NCBI RefSeq assembly: GCF_011761185.1
Contig: NZ_JAAOYM010000003.1
Location: forward strand, 62,001 to 126,000
Length of the DNA stretch: 64,000 bases
From: Saccharomonospora amisosensis
GTDB taxonomy: Bacteria; Actinomycetota; Actinomycetes; Mycobacteriales; Pseudonocardiaceae
Direction: 5' to 3'
The first letter of the stretch is position 1. Every line of letters starts with the position of its first letter. The position numbers were made by a program, and so were the translations under genes. Under the pieces are notes generated by a model, which saw only the letters and a list, made by a program, of their open reading frames with translations, was not told where the DNA came from and ran no database searches. Positions 8,945-17,105 of this stretch are shown here, piece by piece.

Positions 8945-9424
8945 GTGACCGGCGTATGGCTAACGGTGGGTGCTATCGGCACTGCCCTATTCGTGGGTGT
9001 ACTGGTGGCGACCAGGGAAGGTCGGATTCGCTACCGCTTCGCCAAGCGCGCGCGGGCGGGGCACAAGTCAAGGCAAGACCTGCCGGCTCCCGTCGCGGCG
9101 GCCCTGCCCAGCGAGCAGGGCACGGTGACCCTCCTGCAGGTGTCGACCAGCTACTGCGCGCCGTGCAGGCACGCCAAGACGGTGCTGTCCGAACTCGCCG
9201 AGCGAACCGACGGGTTGCGGTACGTGAACCTGGATGTGACCGACCAGCCGGAGGTCGCACGGGCCATCGGGGTGCTGCGCACACCTACCACCGTGGCGTT
9301 CACGGCGGCGGGGCAAGAACTGCTGCGGGTCAGCGGCGTGCCGAAGACCGATGAGCTGCTCACCGCACTGCGGACACACCTTGTCTCACAGAATGAACAC
9401 GGTTCCCACCCCGAATCGGCCTGA
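8945..9424 (+). CDS. Membrane-anchored thioredoxin-domain protein (ThiX-like)
   Basis: This 159-residue protein begins with a membrane helix (about 3-22), followed by a basic linker and a thioredoxin fold. The active site is CAPC at residues 71-74, and the cis-Pro is in LRTPTTVAF. It may reduce or exchange disulfides at the membrane. The GTG at 8945 lies 15 bp after the LmeA-like gene, so the two are probably co-transcribed. Rv0816c (thiX) holds the same place. Downstream are DUF4395 and sulfurtransferase genes, which suggests a thiol/sulfur redox group. Confidence 0.8.
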   Translation: MTGVWLTVGAIGTALFVGVLVATREGRIRYRFAKRARAGHKSRQDLPAPVAAALPSEQGTVTLLQVSTSYCAPCRHAKTVLSELAERTDGLRYVNLDVTDQPEVARAIGVLRTPTTVAFTAAGQELLRVSGVPKTDELLTALRTHLVSQNEHGSHPESA

Positions 9425-9559
9425 GTAGCCTTGCCGCCGTGGACAGGCTCGTTCCCCACCTTCTGACGCAGCGACGCGCTGTGGACCTGTGCAGGGTGCG
9501 CAGCAGCCTGTGTTCGCCCAGCCGCTGAACCCGGCCCGGCGATCACCCCAGGAGGATGG

Positions 9560-9994
9560 ATGTCCGCAGGCGCTGCGGTGGACCCTCGTGGTCCCCGGTT
9601 CGCGGCCGCAGTCACGACTGTCGTGCTGGCGCTGGTCCTGGTCACCGGATGGTGGCCGCTGCTCGCAGCGCAGACGGTGGTTTTCGCGGCAGGCGCGCTT
9701 GTTGGGCCGCGCGCGGCCCCGTACTCGTTGCTGTACCGCCTGCTCGTCGCACCACGCCTGAAGCCGACCGCCGAACGTGAGGAAGCGGCACCGCTTCGGT
9801 TCGCCCAGGCGGTGGGTTTCGCGTTCGCCCTGGCGGGCACGGTCGGCTACGCGACGGGCGTCGGCGCGCTCGCCCTCGTCGCGACGGCGTTCGCCCTGTT
9901 CGCCGCTCTCCTCAACGCGGCCTTCAACTTCTGCCTCGGCTGCGAGGTGTACCTGCTGCTGCGCCGGTCCACCCGCCGTGCCGAGCGCGCGTAA
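9560..9994 (+). CDS. DUF4395 integral membrane protein
   Basis: This 144-residue protein has about four hydrophobic segments (about 13-30, 32-48, 82-100 and 104-125). The signature FCLGCEVYLLLRR near the C-terminus carries a CxxC pair at the membrane edge. AGGAGG stands 4 nt before the ATG at 9560. DUF4395 has no proven function, but it repeatedly neighbours thioredoxin and rhodanese-type genes, as here. The CxxC pair may take part in thiol transfer; that is inference. Confidence 0.72.
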   Translation: MSAGAAVDPRGPRFAAAVTTVVLALVLVTGWWPLLAAQTVVFAAGALVGPRAAPYSLLYRLLVAPRLKPTAEREEAAPLRFAQAVGFAFALAGTVGYATGVGALALVATAFALFAALLNAAFNFCLGCEVYLLLRRSTRRAERA

Positions 9995-10054
9995 GGCGAC
10001 GACGCGTTCTTTCCCAGCTTCCTTTCCCACGACAAGAAAGTGAGTGCCAGCTCC

Positions 10055-10891
10055 ATGAGCCGTGAAGATGTTCTGGTCACCACCGACTGGGCGGAGCAGA
10101 ATCTCAACGCCCCAGGGGCGGTGTTCGCCGAGGTGGACGAGGACACCACCGCCTACGACGGCGGGCACATCCCCGGCGCGGTGAAGATTGACTGGAAGAA
10201 CGAGCTGCAGGACCCCATCCGCCGCGACTTCGTCGACAGGGCCGGTTTCGAGAACCTGATGTCGAGCAAGGGCATCGGCAACGGCGACCTGGTGATCCTC
10301 TACGGCGGCAACAACAACTGGTTCGCCGCCTACGCCTACTGGTACTTCAAGCTCTACGGCCACGACAAGGTCAGGCTGCTCGACGGCGGGCGGAAGAAGT
10401 GGGAACTCGACGGCCGCACGCTGAGCACCGGCGAGGTCGAGCGCGGGCGCACCAACTACAAGGCGGCCGAACAGGACCGCTCGCTTCGGGCGTTCCGCGA
10501 CGAGGTCGTGCAGGCCATCAACACCAGGAGCCTGGTGGACGTGCGCTCACCGGACGAGTTCTCCGGCAAGCTGCTCGCACCCGCGCACCTGCCGCAGGAG
10601 ACCGCGCAGCGCCCTGGCCACATCCCCAGCGCGGTGAACGTGCCGTGGTCCAAGGCGGCCAACGAGGACGGCACCTTCAAGTCCAACGAGGAACTGGAGC
10701 GGCTCTACAGCGACGCGGGCCTGGACACCTCCAAGCCCACCATCGCCTACTGCAGGATCGGGGAACGTTCCAGCCACACCTGGTTCGCGCTGCACGAGCT
10801 GCTCGGGCTGCCGGACGTGAAGAACTACGACGGATCGTGGACCGAGTACGGCTCGCTGGTCGGCGTGCCGATCGAGACGGGCGCGAAGTGA
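10055..10891 (+). CDS. Thiosulfate sulfurtransferase (CysA2/SseA-type, tandem rhodanese)
   Basis: This enzyme transfers sulfane sulfur from thiosulfate to cyanide or thiol acceptors via a Cys-persulfide. It has two rhodanese domains: an inactive N-terminal one (about 1-130) with YGGNNNWFAAYAYWY, and a catalytic C-terminal one. The active-site loop CRIGERSSH has its Cys at residue 233, the same position as I recall for mycobacterial CysA2. The ATG at 10055 (MSREDVLVTTDWAE) is preferred to the GTG at 10040 because it aligns with the homologues' N-terminus. Its stop overlaps the DUF1416 start by one base, as in the cysA2-sseC2 pair. Confidence 0.9.
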   Translation: MSREDVLVTTDWAEQNLNAPGAVFAEVDEDTTAYDGGHIPGAVKIDWKNELQDPIRRDFVDRAGFENLMSSKGIGNGDLVILYGGNNNWFAAYAYWYFKLYGHDKVRLLDGGRKKWELDGRTLSTGEVERGRTNYKAAEQDRSLRAFRDEVVQAINTRSLVDVRSPDEFSGKLLAPAHLPQETAQRPGHIPSAVNVPWSKAANEDGTFKSNEELERLYSDAGLDTSKPTIAYCRIGERSSHTWFALHELLGLPDVKNYDGSWTEYGSLVGVPIETGAK

Positions 10892-11196
10892 TGACCGACG
10901 GATGCGGCGCGCCGGAGCAGAAGGCGACTCCCGCTGCCGCCGACACCGGCGGCCAGGTGGTGCTGGCTGGCAAGGTCACCGGCGGGGACGGCCCACTCGG
11001 CGGAGCCTACGTGCGGCTGCTCAACGCCGACGGCGAGTTCGCCGGTGAGGTGCAGGCCTCCGCGGAGGGCGACTTCCGGTTCTACGCCGCACCCGGCAGC
11101 TGGACGGTGCGCGCGCTGCACCGCAGCGGCAACGGGGAGGCGTCGATCATCGCGGAGGGCCCGGGTGTGCACCGGGTACCGATCGCCGTGGGGTGA
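10891..11196 (+). CDS. DUF1416 protein (SseC-like)
   Basis: This 101-residue protein resembles mycobacterial SseC, always found after a CysA-type sulfurtransferase. It begins MTDGCGAPEQ with a Cys at position 5, then forms a carboxypeptidase-regulatory-like beta-sandwich: VVLAGKVTGGDGPLGGAYVRLL and GEVQASAEGDFRFYAAPGSW. The TGATG overlap with the sulfurtransferase implies translational coupling and a joint role in sulfur transfer. The molecular role is not known. Confidence 0.85.
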   Translation: MTDGCGAPEQKATPAAADTGGQVVLAGKVTGGDGPLGGAYVRLLNADGEFAGEVQASAEGDFRFYAAPGSWTVRALHRSGNGEASIIAEGPGVHRVPIAVG

Positions 11197-11227
11197 GTCA
11201 CTCGCCACGCACGCGAGCCGACCGCGA

Positions 11228-11272
11228 CGAACGCCCCCGGCACCGCCGACCCGGTGGCCTCGGGGGCGTTCG
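11228..11272 (+). terminator. Hairpin terminator after the sulfurtransferase/DUF1416 genes
   Basis: A perfect 12-bp stem, CGAACGCCCCCG (11228-11239) and CGGGGGCGTTCG (11261-11272), encloses a 21-nt loop with an inner CACCG/CGGTG stem. It lies 31 bp past the DUF1416 stop and 24 bp before the small membrane ORF. Confidence 0.82.
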
Positions 11273-11296
11273 CGTGCCAGGGGTTATCCTTTCGCC

Positions 11297-11395
11297 GTGG
11301 AGATTCTGTTTACGACGCTGCTGATCTTGGCCGTGGTGGGCGTGCTGTGGTTCGGCGGCTACGTCGTCTACCGGCTGTACTCCGACCACCGCTGA
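11297..11395 (+). CDS. Putative 32-residue single-pass membrane protein
   Basis: A GTG-initiated frame encodes 32 residues, nearly all one membrane helix (ILFTTLLILAVVGVLWFGG) followed by a short basic tail YVVYRLYSDHR. It starts 24 bp after a terminator and ends 17 bp before the nitrobindin-like gene, so it could be the first gene of that transcript. There is no clear ribosome-binding site. The clean helix-plus-tail design and packing support a real gene; function is unknown. Confidence 0.5.
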   Translation: MEILFTTLLILAVVGVLWFGGYVVYRLYSDHR

Positions 11396-11412
11396 GGAAC
11401 CGCTGAGCACTG

Positions 11413-12030
11413 ATGCCCACGAGTGGTGACGAGGCGATTCGGGCGGCGGCGGAACGCGCCGAGACCACGGCGAAGCGCAACATCCCGCAGCTGGCGGATC
11501 TGCCGATTCCCGGCGACACGGCGAACCTGCGCGAGGGCCCCGAACTCAACGACGCCTGCCTGGCGCTGCTACCGCTCGTCGGGGTCTGGCGCGGGGAGGG
11601 CGAGGTCAACTACCCGACCATCGACGGGCCCTACCGCTTCGCCCAGCAACTGACCATCTCCCACGACGGCAGGCCGTTCCTGCACCACGAAGCACGTTCC
11701 TGGCTGCTCGACGCCGAAGGCAACGTCATCCGTCCCGCCGCACGCGAGACCGGATGGTGGCGGCCACAGGCCGACGACACCATCGAGCTGTTGCTATGCC
11801 ACTCCAGCGGCATCCTGGAACTGTTCTATGGCAGGCCCAGGAGCCAGACGGCATGGGAACTCGGCACCGACGCGGTGGTGCGCTCCACCACGGCCAAGGA
11901 GGTCACCGCGGCGAAGCGGCTGTACGGCATCGTCGCGGGCGGCGACCTCGGTTACGTCGAGGAGCGTGCGATGGTCGGTCAGCCGATGACCCCACACGTC
12001 TCCGCGCTGCTGCACCGTGTCGTCGGCTGA
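11413..12030 (+). CDS. Nitrobindin-like heme protein (peroxynitrite isomerase family, Rv0813c-like)
   Basis: Nitrobindins are ten-stranded beta-barrels that bind ferric heme through a C-terminal His and isomerise peroxynitrite to nitrate. The 205-residue product has the entry motif [19 protein letters not shown] (about residues 54-72) and the C-terminal [12 protein letters not shown], whose His residues are heme-ligand candidates. The fold resembles fatty-acid-binding proteins, and older annotation calls it FABP-like. It is syntenic with Rv0813c and convergent with the pabC-like gene (6-bp gap). Confidence 0.82.
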   Translation: MPTSGDEAIRAAAERAETTAKRNIPQLADLPIPGDTANLREGPELNDACLALLPLVGVWRGEGEVNYPTIDGPYRFAQQLTISHDGRPFLHHEARSWLLDAEGNVIRPAARETGWWRPQADDTIELLLCHSSGILELFYGRPRSQTAWELGTDAVVRSTTAKEVTAAKRLYGIVAGGDLGYVEERAMVGQPMTPHVSALLHRVVG

Positions 12031-12036
12031 CGACGC

Positions 12037-12885
12037 TCACTCGTACAACGCGTCGTAGGCCCTCGCCAACTCCGCGTGCAGCGAAGTCGAGTCGGGCAGT
12101 CGCTCGCCGTCCAGGGTGTGCACGCGGGTGAGCTTGCGCACAGATGAAGCTAGGAACACCCCGTCGGCCGAACGCAGTTCGGCGGCATCCACCGGCTCGA
12201 CCTTCGTGGTCCAACCCGCACTCTCGGCGGCGCGGAACACAGCGCCCTGCGTCGTGCCCGGAAGGATTCCCAGTGCCGGTGGTGGCGTGTAGAGAGTGCG
12301 CCCCCTTGCCACCACGACGCTGGAGGTGGGTCCTTCGAGCACCGAACCGTCGGTCGCAGTGAAGATCACGTCGGCGGCTCCACGCCGGTTGGCCTCCCTC
12401 ACGGCGGCCATGTTGATGGCGTAGGAGAGCGACTTCGCCCCGAGCAGCAGCCAGGGCGCCCGATCGGCCAGCCCGGCGTCGATGCCACGCTCGAGCGTGA
12501 CGGCCGCGATGCCGTCCGCGCGCGCACGCCTGACCTTGTCGTCGATCTCCATGCCGAGGGCGAACGCGGTCGGAGTGGAGTCGGGGTCGCCCTCGATGCC
12601 TCGGGTGTAGACGAGCTTGATCGCGATCTCAGAGGGGTCCGGCCAGTTGTCGATCACCTGCCTGGTCGTGCGCTCCCACGCCGACCGGTCCGGCCTCGGC
12701 AGGTCCATCATCGCCGCCGAGCGGGCCAGCCGGTCCAGGTGCGCTTCCAACTCCCTCGGCTTGCCGTCGACGACGAGGATCGTCTCGAAGATCCCGTCGC
12801 CACGCAGCAAACCGAGGTCGTCGACACGGACGTGGGCGGCATCGGGGTCGGCCAGTGTGCCGTCCAGGAAAGCGAGCACGCGCAT
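12037..12885 (-). CDS. Aminodeoxychorismate lyase-like PLP enzyme (class IV aminotransferase)
   Basis: This fold-type IV PLP enzyme (282 residues) has the catalytic Lys in LLLGAKSLSYAINM (about K151) and the phosphate-binding DGSVLEGPTSSVVV. The product-specific 4-amino-4-deoxychorismate lyase (PabC, folate pathway) is likely because Rv0812 holds this place, but D-amino-acid or branched-chain aminotransferase activity cannot be excluded. The ATG at 12885 (MRVLAFLDG) is preferred to an upstream start at 12918 because TACGGT 6 nt upstream fits a leaderless -10. It is divergent from ygfZ. Confidence 0.8.
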   Translation of the reverse strand: MRVLAFLDGTLADPDAAHVRVDDLGLLRGDGIFETILVVDGKPRELEAHLDRLARSAAMMDLPRPDRSAWERTTRQVIDNWPDPSEIAIKLVYTRGIEGDPDSTPTAFALGMEIDDKVRRARADGIAAVTLERGIDAGLADRAPWLLLGAKSLSYAINMAAVREANRRGAADVIFTATDGSVLEGPTSSVVVARGRTLYTPPPALGILPGTTQGAVFRAAESAGWTTKVEPVDAAELRSADGVFLASSVRKLTRVHTLDGERLPDSTSLHAELARAYDALYE

Positions 12886-12916
12886 GGCACCACCGTACTC
12901 ACCTACGATCGACGCC
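12886..12916. promoter_or_regulatory. 31-bp divergent promoter region, probably leaderless on both sides
   Basis: Only 31 bp separate the two ATGs. On the plus strand TACGAT (12904-12909) ends 7 nt before the ygfZ ATG. On the minus strand TACGGT ends 6 nt before the lyase ATG. TANNNT boxes at this distance are typical of actinobacterial leaderless transcripts, and neither gene has a Shine-Dalgarno sequence. Confidence 0.55.
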
Positions 12917-14035
12917 ATGAGTTACGAGTCTCCGCTGCTGCACCGACCGGGCGCGGTAGCGCCACCCGAAGGTCACCCCGAGTCGGGGGTGCCGTGGCAC
13001 TGGGGCGATCCGTTCGCTGAGCAGCGCGCCGCCGTACGCGGTGTGGTCGTGGTGGACAGGTCACACCGGGAACTCATCACGGTCAGCGGCCAGGAACGGC
13101 TTTCCTGGTTGCACCTGGTGATCTCGCAACACGTCACCGAGTTGTCCGAGGGGTCCGGCACGGAGGCGTTGGTGCTGGACAGCTACGGGCGCGTCGACGC
13201 CCACATGGTGCTCGGCTACACCGGCGGCACCGTGTACCTCGACACCGATCCGGGAGCGCAGGCCACGAGTGCGCTGCCGAAGGGTGGCAAGCAGAGTCTG
13301 CTCGCGTACTTCGAGGCCATGAAGTTCTGGTCACAGGTCGACCTGCACGACGCGACCGGGGAGCTGGCCGTGCTGACGTTGCTCGGCCCGGACATCCCCG
13401 CCGTGCTCGATGTCGAGGTCGGTGAGCAGCCGTACTCGGTGACCGCGTTCGAAGGGGGCTTCGCGCGCAGGATGCCGTGGCCAGGCAAGGCGGCCATGGA
13501 CCTGATCGTTCCCAGGGCCAAGCTGGCCGAGGTGTGGGCGAAGCTCACCGGTGCGGGAGCTCGCCCCGCGGGCACGTGGGCGTTCGACGCGCTGCGGGTG
13601 GAGTCGCTGCGGCCAAGGACCGGCGTCGACACCGACGAACGCACGATTCCGCACGAGGTGAACTGGATCGGCACGGCTGCGCACGTAGCCAAGGGCTGCT
13701 ACCGAGGCCAGGAGACGGTGTCGAAAGTTCACAACGTGGGCAAGCCACCCCGCCACATGGTGCTGCTGCACCTGGACGGATCACCGGAGATCTACCCCGA
13801 GCCCGGCGACCCCGTGTTGCTGGGTGAGCGCAATGTCGGCAGGGTGGGCAGCGTGGCACAACACCACGAGCTGGGGCCGATCGCCCTGGCACTGGTCAAA
13901 CGGTCCACCCCGGTGGACGCGGAGCTGATCGCGGGCGAGGACGATCGCGCCGTGCAGGCCGCCATCGACCCCGATTCGGTCCCCGAGGAACGCGCCGCGC
14001 CCGGACGTGAGGCGGTCCAGCGCCTGCGCGGGTGA
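12917..14035 (+). CDS. ygfZ: YgfZ/GcvT-like folate-binding protein
   Basis: YgfZ is a tetrahydrofolate-dependent protein that helps assembly or repair of certain Fe-S enzymes. The 372-residue product keeps the family signature KGCYRGQE (about residues 259-266) with its essential Cys, followed by KVHNVGKPPRHM. The N-terminal part has the GcvT fold, including VVVVDRSHRELITVSGQERLSWLH. The ATG at 12917 (MSYESPLLHRPG) replaces a far-upstream in-frame start inside the antisense gene. It is syntenic with Rv0811c. Confidence 0.87.
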   Translation: MSYESPLLHRPGAVAPPEGHPESGVPWHWGDPFAEQRAAVRGVVVVDRSHRELITVSGQERLSWLHLVISQHVTELSEGSGTEALVLDSYGRVDAHMVLGYTGGTVYLDTDPGAQATSALPKGGKQSLLAYFEAMKFWSQVDLHDATGELAVLTLLGPDIPAVLDVEVGEQPYSVTAFEGGFARRMPWPGKAAMDLIVPRAKLAEVWAKLTGAGARPAGTWAFDALRVESLRPRTGVDTDERTIPHEVNWIGTAAHVAKGCYRGQETVSKVHNVGKPPRHMVLLHLDGSPEIYPEPGDPVLLGERNVGRVGSVAQHHELGPIALALVKRSTPVDAELIAGEDDRAVQAAIDPDSVPEERAAPGREAVQRLRG

Positions 14036-14096
14036 GAAGATGACATGATCGTGTCCCACCCTGGTGCCACAGACCGTCGTAGAGCAGGATGATCCC

Positions 14097-14672
14097 GTGA
14101 TCGAAGTCCGGCCAGGCGGACGCCGTCGCATCGACCGTGTCCTCGCCGCCGACTATGCGCGTGACCTGGAGACGATGCCGCTGCCGACACTGCGGGAGCG
14201 CCGCGACGAGGCCGCACAGGAGGAGACGGACCTGTCGTACCTGCGCAGGCTGCTGCACGCACGTATCGACATCGTGCGCGCCGAGCAGCAGCGCAGGCAG
14301 TCGGGCGGCGCCACCAGCATCGTCGAGCAGTTGACCACGATCCTCGCCGAGAACGCGCTTGGTCCCGCCATGGGCTCGGGACGGCACCAGACGCTTGAGC
14401 CTTCGCGCGCGGGCGAGTACCGGCGCAAGGCCGAGGAACTGCTCGGCGACGCCGATCTTTCCGACGTCTCCTCGCTCACCGAGGAGCGGCTGCGGGTAAC
14501 GCTGCGGACGCTACGCGACCACGAGTCTTCCGTTTCGTCGCGACGCAGGCAGGTGCAGGCCGTCGTGGACGCGTTCAACGCCGAGATCGCCAAGCGCTAC
14601 GCGCAGGGCACCGCATCGGTGGACGAGCTGCTGGCCAGCCAGCGAGGCGGGGACGAAGCCGACGATGGCTGA
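14097..14672 (+). CDS. RsiG/AmfC-like anti-sigma factor with c-di-GMP motifs
   Basis: In Streptomyces, RsiG holds sigma factor WhiG inactive when loaded with cyclic di-GMP. Each of its two helices carries the motif E(X)3S(X)2R(X)3Q(X)3D. Here the second motif is complete (E143, S147, R150, Q154, D158). The first (E43, S47, R50, H54, D58) matches except His for Gln. The protein is helical and charged, 191 residues. The GTG at 14097 has AGGA 7 nt upstream; an earlier GTG at 14064 has none. It overlaps the asparaginase gene by 8 bp. Often annotated as 'aerial mycelium formation protein'. No whiG lies in the window. Confidence 0.8.
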   Translation: MIEVRPGGRRRIDRVLAADYARDLETMPLPTLRERRDEAAQEETDLSYLRRLLHARIDIVRAEQQRRQSGGATSIVEQLTTILAENALGPAMGSGRHQTLEPSRAGEYRRKAEELLGDADLSDVSSLTEERLRVTLRTLRDHESSVSSRRRQVQAVVDAFNAEIAKRYAQGTASVDELLASQRGGDEADDG

Positions 14673-15639
14673 CGACGGACCCTCGCCGGTTCTCGTCGAG
14701 GTCGTCCGTTCAGGGTTCGTCGAAAGCGTGCACCGCGGCGCGCTCGTGGTGACCGCCCCGGACGGCACCGTGCGCGTGGCGCTCGGCGATGTGGACCGGC
14801 CGATCTTCCCGCGCTCGGCGAACAAGCCACTGCAAGCGCTCGGCATGCTGAACGCGGGCCTGCGGGTGACCGACGACGCGCTGGCCCTGGTCTGCGCATC
14901 ACACAGCGGCGAGACGGGTCATGTGGCCCGTGCGCTGGCGATGCTGGAGCGGGTGGGGCTTGGTGAGGCGGACCTGCGCTGCCCGCCGGAGCCGCGCCGC
15001 GCGGCGATGAACTGTTCCGGCAAGCACGCGGGCATGTTGACCACCTGTGTGCAACGCGGCTGGGCCACAGCCGGCTACACCAAGGCGGCGCACGAACTTC
15101 AGCGCACCATCGCGGCGACGATCGAGGAGCTCACCGGAGAGCCCATCGCGGCAACTGGTGTGGACGGTTGTGGCGCCCCACTCTTCGCGTTCTCCCTGAC
15201 GGGTCTGGCGCGGGCCTTCTCCTCGGCGAGCAGTACTCGGGTGGGTGACGCCATGCGGTCCTACCCGTGGCTCGTCGCTGGCACCGGCCGCGAGGACACC
15301 CTACTCATGCTGGCGGTACCGGGCCTGCTAACCAAGGGCGGCGCCGAGGGCGTGCACGCCATGGCACTGCCCGACGGCTCGGCCGTGGCTCTCAAGATCG
15401 ACGACGGCGCTGGCAGGGGCAGGGCTCCGCTGTTGGTCGCGGCGCTGCGGGCGTTCGGCTGGCTGCCCGAGAACCCGGCCGCACGGGCGGTAGTCGAAGG
15501 ACTGGGCAACGCAGCGGGCACCGTACTCGGTGGCGGGCGCGAGGTCGGCGAGTTGCGCGTATCCCGACACTGCCTTGCCGCACTCGAGGCCGCCGTTGAG
15601 TCGGCCGCTCAGCCCACCACCGCGCCGGGCAGCGGCTGA
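14665..15639 (+). CDS. L-asparaginase II family protein
   Basis: This protein of 324 residues belongs to the thermolabile asparaginase family (PF06089), which hydrolyses L-asparagine to aspartate and ammonia. Visible motifs are FPRSANKPLQALGML, CASHSGETGHVARAL, NCSGKHAGMLTTC and GVDGCGAPLFAFSLTGLA. These Ser/Lys/Cys-rich blocks are family hallmarks. It starts inside the RsiG-like gene (8-bp overlap), so the two are co-translated, and ends 8 bp before the convergent conserved hypothetical gene. Confidence 0.88.
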   Translation: MADDGPSPVLVEVVRSGFVESVHRGALVVTAPDGTVRVALGDVDRPIFPRSANKPLQALGMLNAGLRVTDDALALVCASHSGETGHVARALAMLERVGLGEADLRCPPEPRRAAMNCSGKHAGMLTTCVQRGWATAGYTKAAHELQRTIAATIEELTGEPIAATGVDGCGAPLFAFSLTGLARAFSSASSTRVGDAMRSYPWLVAGTGREDTLLMLAVPGLLTKGGAEGVHAMALPDGSAVALKIDDGAGRGRAPLLVAALRAFGWLPENPAARAVVEGLGNAAGTVLGGGREVGELRVSRHCLAALEAAVESAAQPTTAPGSG

Positions 15640-15647
15640 CCGGGTTG

Positions 15648-16553
15648 TCAGTTGAACCGTTCCCGCGCGGCAAGCTCGCCCCAGTAGTCCCGCAGCGTCT
15701 CGAACGCCTCCGCCACTTCCTCGACCGCCTCCTGCCGGAGTGCGTTCAAGATGGCGTGTACCTCGTCGGCCGAGGTGTCCATCGCCAACACCGGGTCCTC
15801 GATGAGTTGCACGAGACCGCCGTAGTCCAGTTCGACAGCCGAGCCGGGGTGGAAGTTGGAAAGCCACCTGCTGGTCTCGGCCAGGATTCGGGTCGGGCCC
15901 GCGTCGCCGAGGGCGCCCTCAACGAGCTCCTCCGCCTCGGCGATCCGGCTGCGGGCGTCCTCCATGGTCGCCCGCCACGAAAGCTCCCTTGCCGGGTCAC
16001 TGGGACCGGAGCCGAGAACGAGCCTTCGCTGGTCCGGCTCGATCAGAGAGAACCAGGGCAGTGGCACCGTCCAGGTGGTCGAAAGCACGTGCATGGTCGG
16101 GCCGTGCAGGTCGCGCAGCGCTCCGTTGGCCCGCACCTTGACCGTCTCAGCCGACAGGTCGTACGCCTCCAGTACGGCGGCCCGTAGTGCCGGATGCGCC
16201 TCGTCGAGGAAGCCAACGAGAGCGGCCGCCGACCGCGCCCGCAGCTCGAGCGGGCACACGAGCGGCTCGGCGCCCCGGTCGGAGCCCTCGCGTCCTGGCA
16301 CCTCGGCCGGATCGAGCACCAGCACATCCGTCTTCGCGCTCGGCGACGGCCTGCGGTCGGCGCGCTCAGCGGGCAGCAACCGAACCGGTATTGAAATCTG
16401 TGATTTGAGCCACAGCAGGTGCTCCCGTTCGGCCGCGCCGGCACGGCTCAACTCCGCCGCCTCGACGGCCTTGACCAACAGCTCATCTGGGGGGTCGCCG
16501 AACACCGAAAGCGGTTCGTACACCCGCAGGTAGGCCACGAACGGACGAAGCAC
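15648..16553 (-). CDS. Conserved actinobacterial hypothetical protein (probably DUF8083)
   Basis: This soluble, acidic protein of 301 residues begins MLRPFVAYLRVYEPLSVFG and has no signal or membrane segment. The central part has WTVPLPWFSLIEPDQRRLVL; the C-terminal third is mostly helical and charged. I recognise it as a widespread actinobacterial hypothetical usually next to DUF3073, but no function is known. The GTG at 16553 is the start; an ATG four bases earlier is out of frame. It is divergent from DUF3073 with a 208-bp gap. Confidence 0.62.
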   Translation of the reverse strand: MLRPFVAYLRVYEPLSVFGDPPDELLVKAVEAAELSRAGAAEREHLLWLKSQISIPVRLLPAERADRRPSPSAKTDVLVLDPAEVPGREGSDRGAEPLVCPLELRARSAAALVGFLDEAHPALRAAVLEAYDLSAETVKVRANGALRDLHGPTMHVLSTTWTVPLPWFSLIEPDQRRLVLGSGPSDPARELSWRATMEDARSRIAEAEELVEGALGDAGPTRILAETSRWLSNFHPGSAVELDYGGLVQLIEDPVLAMDTSADEVHAILNALRQEAVEEVAEAFETLRDYWGELAARERFN

Positions 16554-16761
16554 TCATGAATCGTGGCACGGCCTTCCGGATGTGCCCGCACCGGCTGGTC
16601 CGTCGCGTGTCTCGATGGGGATACTGTCACGGTTCGCACACCGTGCCACGTCGCACAGAGGCCCACCGGCACGGTACGGTGTGTGCAGGAAATAGTTGTC
16701 GAGACGACGCGGGGCCGCCGTTTCCCCCGGCCGCCCCGCCCCTGTGCAAGGGGGTCGAGCC

Positions 16762-16947
16762 ATGGGGCGCGGCCGAGCTAAGGCCAAGCAGACGAAAGTG
16801 GCCCGGGAGCTCAAGTACAGCGTTCCCACCACGGACTTCGATGCACTACAGCGCGAGCTGTCGGGTAACTCATCCAATGACAGTCGCGAGAACGAGGACC
16901 GGTACGAGGACCCGTACGACGACGGGTACGACGACTACCGCCGTTGA
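16762..16947 (+). CDS. DUF3073 protein (Rv0810c-like)
   Basis: This 61-residue protein has a basic, invariant N-terminus (MGRGRAKAKQTKVARELKY) and a very acidic Tyr/Asp-rich tail (DPYDDGYDDY). That split charge pattern is typical of DUF3073, a small conserved actinobacterial family of unknown function; the basic end suggests nucleic-acid or ribosome contact. The ATG at 16762 is chosen because conservation starts there. M. tuberculosis Rv0810c has nearly the same length and lies in the same neighbourhood. A terminator follows. Confidence 0.85.
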   Translation: MGRGRAKAKQTKVARELKYSVPTTDFDALQRELSGNSSNDSRENEDRYEDPYDDGYDDYRR

Positions 16948-16959
16948 CACAGGCGTGAC

Positions 16960-17002
16960 GCGAGGGTGGGGTGGGGCCGAACAGCCCCGACTCCACCCTC
17001 GC
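16960..17002 (+). terminator. Hairpin terminator after DUF3073
   Basis: A perfect 10-bp outer stem, GCGAGGGTGG (16960-16969) and CCACCCTCGC (16993-17002), continues inward with partial pairing of GGTGGGG and CCCCGACT. It stands 13 bp after the DUF3073 stop and well before fadB2. Confidence 0.75.
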
Positions 17003-17105
17003 GTTCCGCCTGTGGTCATGTCGGTGCCGTCGCGCAGGCGGTTTGATGTCGCGTACCGGGAGGTGCCCGTCGCGGCATCGGCCCGGAACGTGAGGAGAAG
17101 CTGTC

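Noticed and set aside
16636-16686. Inverted repeats around GCACACCGTGCC and GGCACGGTACGGTGTG upstream of DUF3073
   Set aside because: The arms pair in two competing imperfect ways and nothing ties them to a regulator; left as possible chance GC pairing.
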